From Lucifuga dentata (Eukaryota; Chordata; Actinopteri; Ophidiiformes; Bythitidae), in the NCBI GenBank assembly GCA_014773175.1, contig VXCM01000944.1, positions 248,001-312,000 on the forward strand: DNA of 64,000 bases. Reading direction: 5' to 3'. Below, one piece after another: positions 1 to 64,000 of this stretch. A program made the position numbers and the translations under genes. Positions within the stretch are counted from its first letter, which is position 1; each line of letters opens with the position of its first letter. Under the pieces are notes generated by a model. The model had not been told where the DNA came from. It ran no database searches and saw nothing but the letters and a program-made list of their open reading frames with translations.

Positions 1-305
1 TCATTTCTTTCTGGTGAGCATTCTGAATGTGGGGAAGGGGGAGGGGGGGGGGTACAAAAACTGCAGCCCACACATTGATATGTGTGGGCGAGGTGGGAAA
101 TGCTGCCCCACTGTGGCCTTCAAATGTCTATATATAGTGCTTTTATTTATTTATTTATTTTTTATAGAGGTTTTTCTTCCTTGCTGGAAGAGCGGCCTTT
201 AAACAACACATATACTTGAGCGTTCCCATCGGGATTGTTCCCATCTGAATCTGGATACCTTATCACAGCAACAAACATTTCCAAACCAAATGAGCCACCT
301 CAGTA

Positions 306-308
<3 letters not shown>

Positions 309-336
<28 letters not shown>
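309..336. repeat. GT microsatellite
   Basis: About 14 uninterrupted GT units. A similar TG tract lies at 4491-4514. Confidence 0.9.
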
Positions 337-337
<1 letters not shown>

Positions 338-2455
338 GTACGGTCAGCTACCTACTTTCTAGGCTGTGAGAAATGAATTTCCTCACTGTCAAATGCAGAT
401 GCATTCTGGAAAACCAACATTCTCTTCATTTCACAGCAGGATGTTGGAGGATTTTATGTTATATTTCTAAGGCGGGAAACATTAGATGAGTGGTGAAGAT
501 TGCTTTAAAGCAACAATATGCCTGAAGCTCTGAAGCAGCAAGAGGTAGCTCTAAATTTCCATATCCAAATGTCATAAGACATAACATCAGGAAACCTAAC
601 AGCAAATGGGTATTTTGGATTAATATATACCAAAGGATTAATAAACAAAAAGTCTTAGCAATGGTGAGACCGGCAAGCTCTCGCAGGTTGTCTTCATAGA
701 GATTCTGCAGGGATCACTGTTCCAGAGAAACGAAACAACTGATCTCTGGTTTTAAGTGCTTCATTAGAACACAACACCAATCTGAAACCTAAAAAATAAA
801 AATAAAAGTTTGAAATGAAAAAAATGGAATGTAGCATTGTTCTTTAATTTTTTCCAGATCAGGGATAAAAATGAGTCTGGCTATAGAAACCGATGCAGCA
901 GACTCAGTGTGATAATAGACGTGACTAGGTGGAAATTGCTCTCGGAACTGGAGCAGAAATTGGTGCCCTCATAAATCAGAGTGACCCATGTGACCCATTT
1001 CAAACAGCCAATTACAGGAAACGAGAACAGACTGTGAATACTGTTTAAATATCAGCTGGGATTCCCAAATGTATGACTGCATTACCGCTAGAAACGAAAA
1101 TAGAAATATTCCTGCCTTTGACTCATCAAAACCTGAAAGTTTGTCATGTGCTTTATCTCCTATTTATATCACCTTCCTAGCTTAATTTTCATGTCCTTTC
1201 CTGTCCACAAATGGGTGCCAAATAGAAGAATGAATATAAATATTTAGCGGAGTTGATGACACAGACGGTGTCGGGTTACACAGGTCAGTATGTTTGCAGC
1301 CTGGACTCATGCAGCTTAATTTTGCCCTTTTCCTGGCGAGATCGATACAGCTCACAATGCAATAACAACAGAGGAGCTGCTCCATTAAGTGACAATGTCA
1401 GCGGAGGCGCAGAGATGCTGAGGGAGTGTCATCACCTGCCATCCATCAGCCTTATAACCCCTCATAAATCTTAACTACCTCCTCACGCCTTCCTCCACCT
1501 CACACATCCTACTCCCTCTCCTCCATTAAGCCTCATCAAGACATAGACAGATAAAAAGAAAAAAAAAATGAAAAGAGATCAAGTTAATTGGCTGGATGTG
1601 GCTTGTGTGTTACAACCAGGATGATTGGATGAGATAAAAAGCAAAAAAGGGTGATTTTAAGACCTCAGAGGGCAGTTAGCAAAGGCTGGGAAGATCCCTG
1701 GCAGCCATTGGTGGGGTATGATCACTGTGGAAGAGCAAATGTAGGCATTCCTGAGCCATGGCAAGGTCAGCATGAGATTTATACCTGGAAAAAAGCTGAA
1801 GGTACCGCAGCAGATAAATGCCGCCCTGCTAATCAGGACGCCCTGTCAGGCAGCATCACGAGGGAAAGAATAACGACAGCACTATATGCGCACGGTAAAA
1901 TCAAAGGCAATTTCATAAATCAGACACAGTTACCATAGAGATGGCACCCTACTTTGCATGTGGGGGAGAATATGAAAGACTGTTGCTGTCAGAGGAGAAA
2001 CAGTGACAAAATTACTCTCATCTGAAAAATACCCACACACTTCATTTAATGCCCGAGTCAAATTATTTCCATGACAATGAAGTACTGAATGCAGCTTAGG
2101 GCATATTGTTAAAAAAAAAAAAAAGTATGATGGAAAGCCTCATGGAAGAATATGAAAAAAAAAAAAAAAGGTTTACACAGTGATGTATTTGTAGGTGTAG
2201 GAATTTTTATGTATTTTGTGTGAAATAGCCATTTAAACTATGATACTAGATGGCTTAGCAATCATCTTAAAGACTTTATAATGCTAAGATGAGTTTTTAT
2301 GGATCAGATGCTGAATAAATACAACCCACATACATTACTGCCAACCATTTTTACATAGGTTGAGCCACTGCCCCCCAAAATGTCTGTGCACGGCCCTGTT
2401 CCAGACTGTTTGCGTACGTTTATGTTTCTTAAGACGGAAAACATCACTAAGATGT

Positions 2456-2527
2456 GGCTCGTTGGTCTAGGGGTATGATTCTCGCTTTGGGTGCAAGAAG
2501 TCCCGGGTTCAAATCCCGGACGAGCCC
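2456..2527 (+). tRNA. tRNA-Pro, anticodon TGG, possibly decayed
   Basis: The cloverleaf can be drawn by hand. The acceptor stem GGCTCGT pairs with ACGAGCC. The anticodon loop TTTGGGT (2486-2492) puts TGG at 2488-2490. The T arm has CCCGGGTTCAAATCCCGG with a canonical B box. The anticodon stem CTCGC/GCAAG has a C-A mismatch at 29/41 where the usual vertebrate gene has G41, and the variable loop also has an A where G is usual. No run of four T follows within about 200 bases; only a TTT at 2531-2533. It may be a weak or decaying copy. It lies antisense inside intron 7 of rab6b. Confidence 0.85.
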
Positions 2528-2894
2528 ACTCTTTAAACTTATAAAGATTAAAGCTGCAAAATGTGACCCAGCACTCTGATTAGTTAGCAGATCCAGGCTC
2601 CCACAGACAATACTGTGCCCACCGTACCGTCTTTCAGGCACCAGCATTGAAACACAGCTAGCATGAGTGTCAGTCTGAAAACCTGTTTAATTAGAGGGAT
2701 AGGTGACACCCATTGAGATCCACTGATGATCGGGCTATGTTTTTAATTTTAAAGATAAAAACTGAAGTACACTATGAGGAGAAGTAAATTAAGGTTTCCT
2801 CTGCTGCCAGCCTGCTGACATATATTATTAAAATGTGTTTTTCATCAAACTGGAGTTTCATAAAATGATAATGCGTCTGATGGTTAAAGGATAC

Positions 2895-62852
<59,958 letters not shown>

Positions 62853-62959
62853 TTATGTATCCCCACTCTGGTTCTGTTGGCTGGTGAGGATGCTGGAGGA
62901 AAATTCAGCTCCGTGACCGTGATGGAACTAACTGCACCGCGAGCCGAGCCCAGCGCTGC

Positions 62960-62971
62960 TGCGCATGCGCG
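62960..62971. promoter_or_regulatory. NRF1-type palindrome TGCGCATGCGCG
   Basis: Exact match to the NRF1 consensus YGCGCAYGCGCR, about 155 bases upstream of the rab6b ATG and within the CpG-rich segment. NRF1 sites sit close to start sites of many vertebrate housekeeping and neuronal genes. Function here is inferred from motif and position. Confidence 0.6.
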
Positions 62972-63001
62972 GCCTCCACAACCTGTCAGCTGTGATATAC
63001 A

Positions 63002-63009
63002 TGACGTCA
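63002..63009. promoter_or_regulatory. Perfect CRE palindrome TGACGTCA
   Basis: A full consensus CREB/ATF site, 31 bases beyond the NRF1-type motif and about 200 bases upstream of the start codon. The extended match ATGACGTCAT is itself palindromic. It would suit activity-responsive expression of a neuronal Rab, but this is inference. Confidence 0.55.
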
Positions 63010-63015
63010 TATCAG

Positions 63016-64000
63016 TCAGAATACAGGCAGACATACATGTAAAGAAATTAAATAAAAAATAAAGTTAAATAATTTCAAGCAGGCGGAAATTTAAAAAAGA
63101 AAAAAAATGGCGGTAAATATGTAAAAAAAAAATAAAAAGGAAGGAGGCAGGAGGTATGTATAATAAAGTGGGCGCTGCATGCCACCTTTACCAGCCTCCT
63201 CTTCAGCTGTCTGGGTTAGCTTTTCTTCCAGCACTTACCGCTAGTTAAAGTTCCATGTTTAATTTCCAGCCATGTCGATTTGAGCTACTGATGAGAAAAT
63301 ATATTTTAAAAATATAGGGGATTTCTTTACTCATTTGCAGGTTTAAGCAAACCTTAAGAGCATCAAAACAGATAAATTACTTAGATTCAGCTATTGTCCG
63401 GTGTTAGTCAAAGCAAAAAACTTGCAAACAGTTAACCTACTGCACAAGGTTTAAAATGATATGGGAAATATGCAGGTATTTGCCAGATTTTACTTATTCA
63501 TTACAGCATATTTTGAGTACTGTATATGAGTATATTTTAAATATACTGTGACACACATGGGTTTTTAAATATTACAGACAGAAATGGCTGCCCGATACTT
63601 GATTATTTGTACAATTTTTATTGACCAATAATATTTATACATTTATTCACGCCACAGATAGCAACATAATTCAATCATACAAAAAGAATTTGAAGTCCTT
63701 CTCAGAAGATCATAGTGTATTGCATGTGTGCGTGTATGTGTGTGCCTTATTCCATTTATCAGTAACAGTGATATCTACAAAATCATTTGCATTGCAATTA
63801 AATCATATCAATATACATCAATATTAAATGATATATCAAATAGGTATTAAAGTTACCACATATGCCTCTGTATATGAGACAAACATCTAAAAAAAAATAA
63901 ACTTAAATATTAAGCTATACAGTTCATTAGTGGTGTGTTCCCATTGCAATAGAAACCTACATGGATAGATTTCTCCCTTAGAAACAACTAATGAATAACC
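63016..64000. other. Upstream flank of rab6b, no gene seen
   Basis: AT-rich sequence with no supportable exon. AAAATGGCGG at 63104-63113 resembles a YY1-type motif. The rest to the window end shows short A-runs and TATATTTTAAATATA-type repeats but no recognisable transposon or RNA gene. Confidence 0.4.

Larger units (their letters stand above)
1..2894 (-). other. Start of rab6b intron 7, partial
   Basis: Sequence downstream of exon 7 donor gtatcc. It contains the tRNA-Pro-like gene, a GT microsatellite (309-336) and a TTTA-rich run (141-163). I searched for a reverse-strand exon encoding the Rab6 tail (IDIK followed by a GGCSC-type end) and did not find it. Confidence 0.7.
62870..63015 (-). 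promoter_or_regulatory. rab6b: CpG-rich rab6b promoter / 5' leader region
   Basis: About 70-210 bases upstream of the start codon, CpG density rises well above the AT-rich surroundings. The segment contains an NRF1-type and a CRE-type palindrome (listed separately). No TATA box is obvious at a fixed distance, which would suit a dispersed CpG-type housekeeping or neuronal promoter. The transcription start cannot be placed from sequence alone, so part of this block may be 5' UTR. Confidence 0.6.

Noticed and set aside
2447..2647. 66-residue minus-strand ORF with a VRDLNPGLLAPKARII segment
   Set aside because: It is a translation of the tRNA-Pro gene and its flank in the antisense direction, a familiar false ORF.

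Overview
This is a vertebrate nuclear locus, almost certainly from a ray-finned (teleost) fish. It holds one intron-rich gene on the minus strand that fills nearly the whole window. Seven coding exons, all with GT/AG boundaries and matching phases, encode residues 1-187 of a Rab6 small GTPase. Residue choices (an exon-6 block identical to Rab6B as I recall it, QQTSKW in exon 5, SKEG at the end of exon 7) point to rab6b rather than rab6a. The start codon is at 62804. The last coding exon, carrying the roughly 20-residue prenylated tail, lies left of position 1.

Layout, right to left in gene order: upstream flank and CpG-rich promoter region with an NRF1-type and a CRE-type palindrome (about 62870-63015); exon 1 (62735-62804); intron 1, 27.2 kb, with a 112-N gap; exon 2 (35439-35497); intron 2, 12.6 kb; exon 3 (22736-22789); intron 3, about 1 kb, mostly one MITE; exon 4 (21654-21759); intron 4; exon 5 (20211-20322); intron 5, 11.2 kb, with nested transposons and tandem repeats; exon 6 (8919-9012); intron 6; exon 7 (2895-2961); start of intron 7, which contains a plus-strand tRNA-Pro(UGG)-like gene.

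The introns are a record of transposon activity. The main player is one MITE family, about 550-650 bp, with ends TTAAAGGACCATACC and about 90-bp terminal inverted repeats. It has eleven full or truncated copies plus one terminal fragment, in two subfamilies, and makes up roughly a tenth of the window. There are also Tc1/mariner and pogo-like elements with TA target sites, hAT elements (one with a near-perfect 8-bp target duplication), 3' ends of several non-LTR retrotransposons, and teleost-type interspersed repeats. Two nested insertions preserve recognisable empty sites.

Sixteen single N characters are scattered through the sequence. In seven complex-sequence cases the N is flanked by direct repeats of about 61-67 bp that I read as exact. 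This looks like contig overlaps never merged by the assembler rather than biology. I saw no bacterial-type operon, CRISPR array or novel multi-gene system. The unusual content lies in transposon structure, promoter architecture and assembly artefacts.
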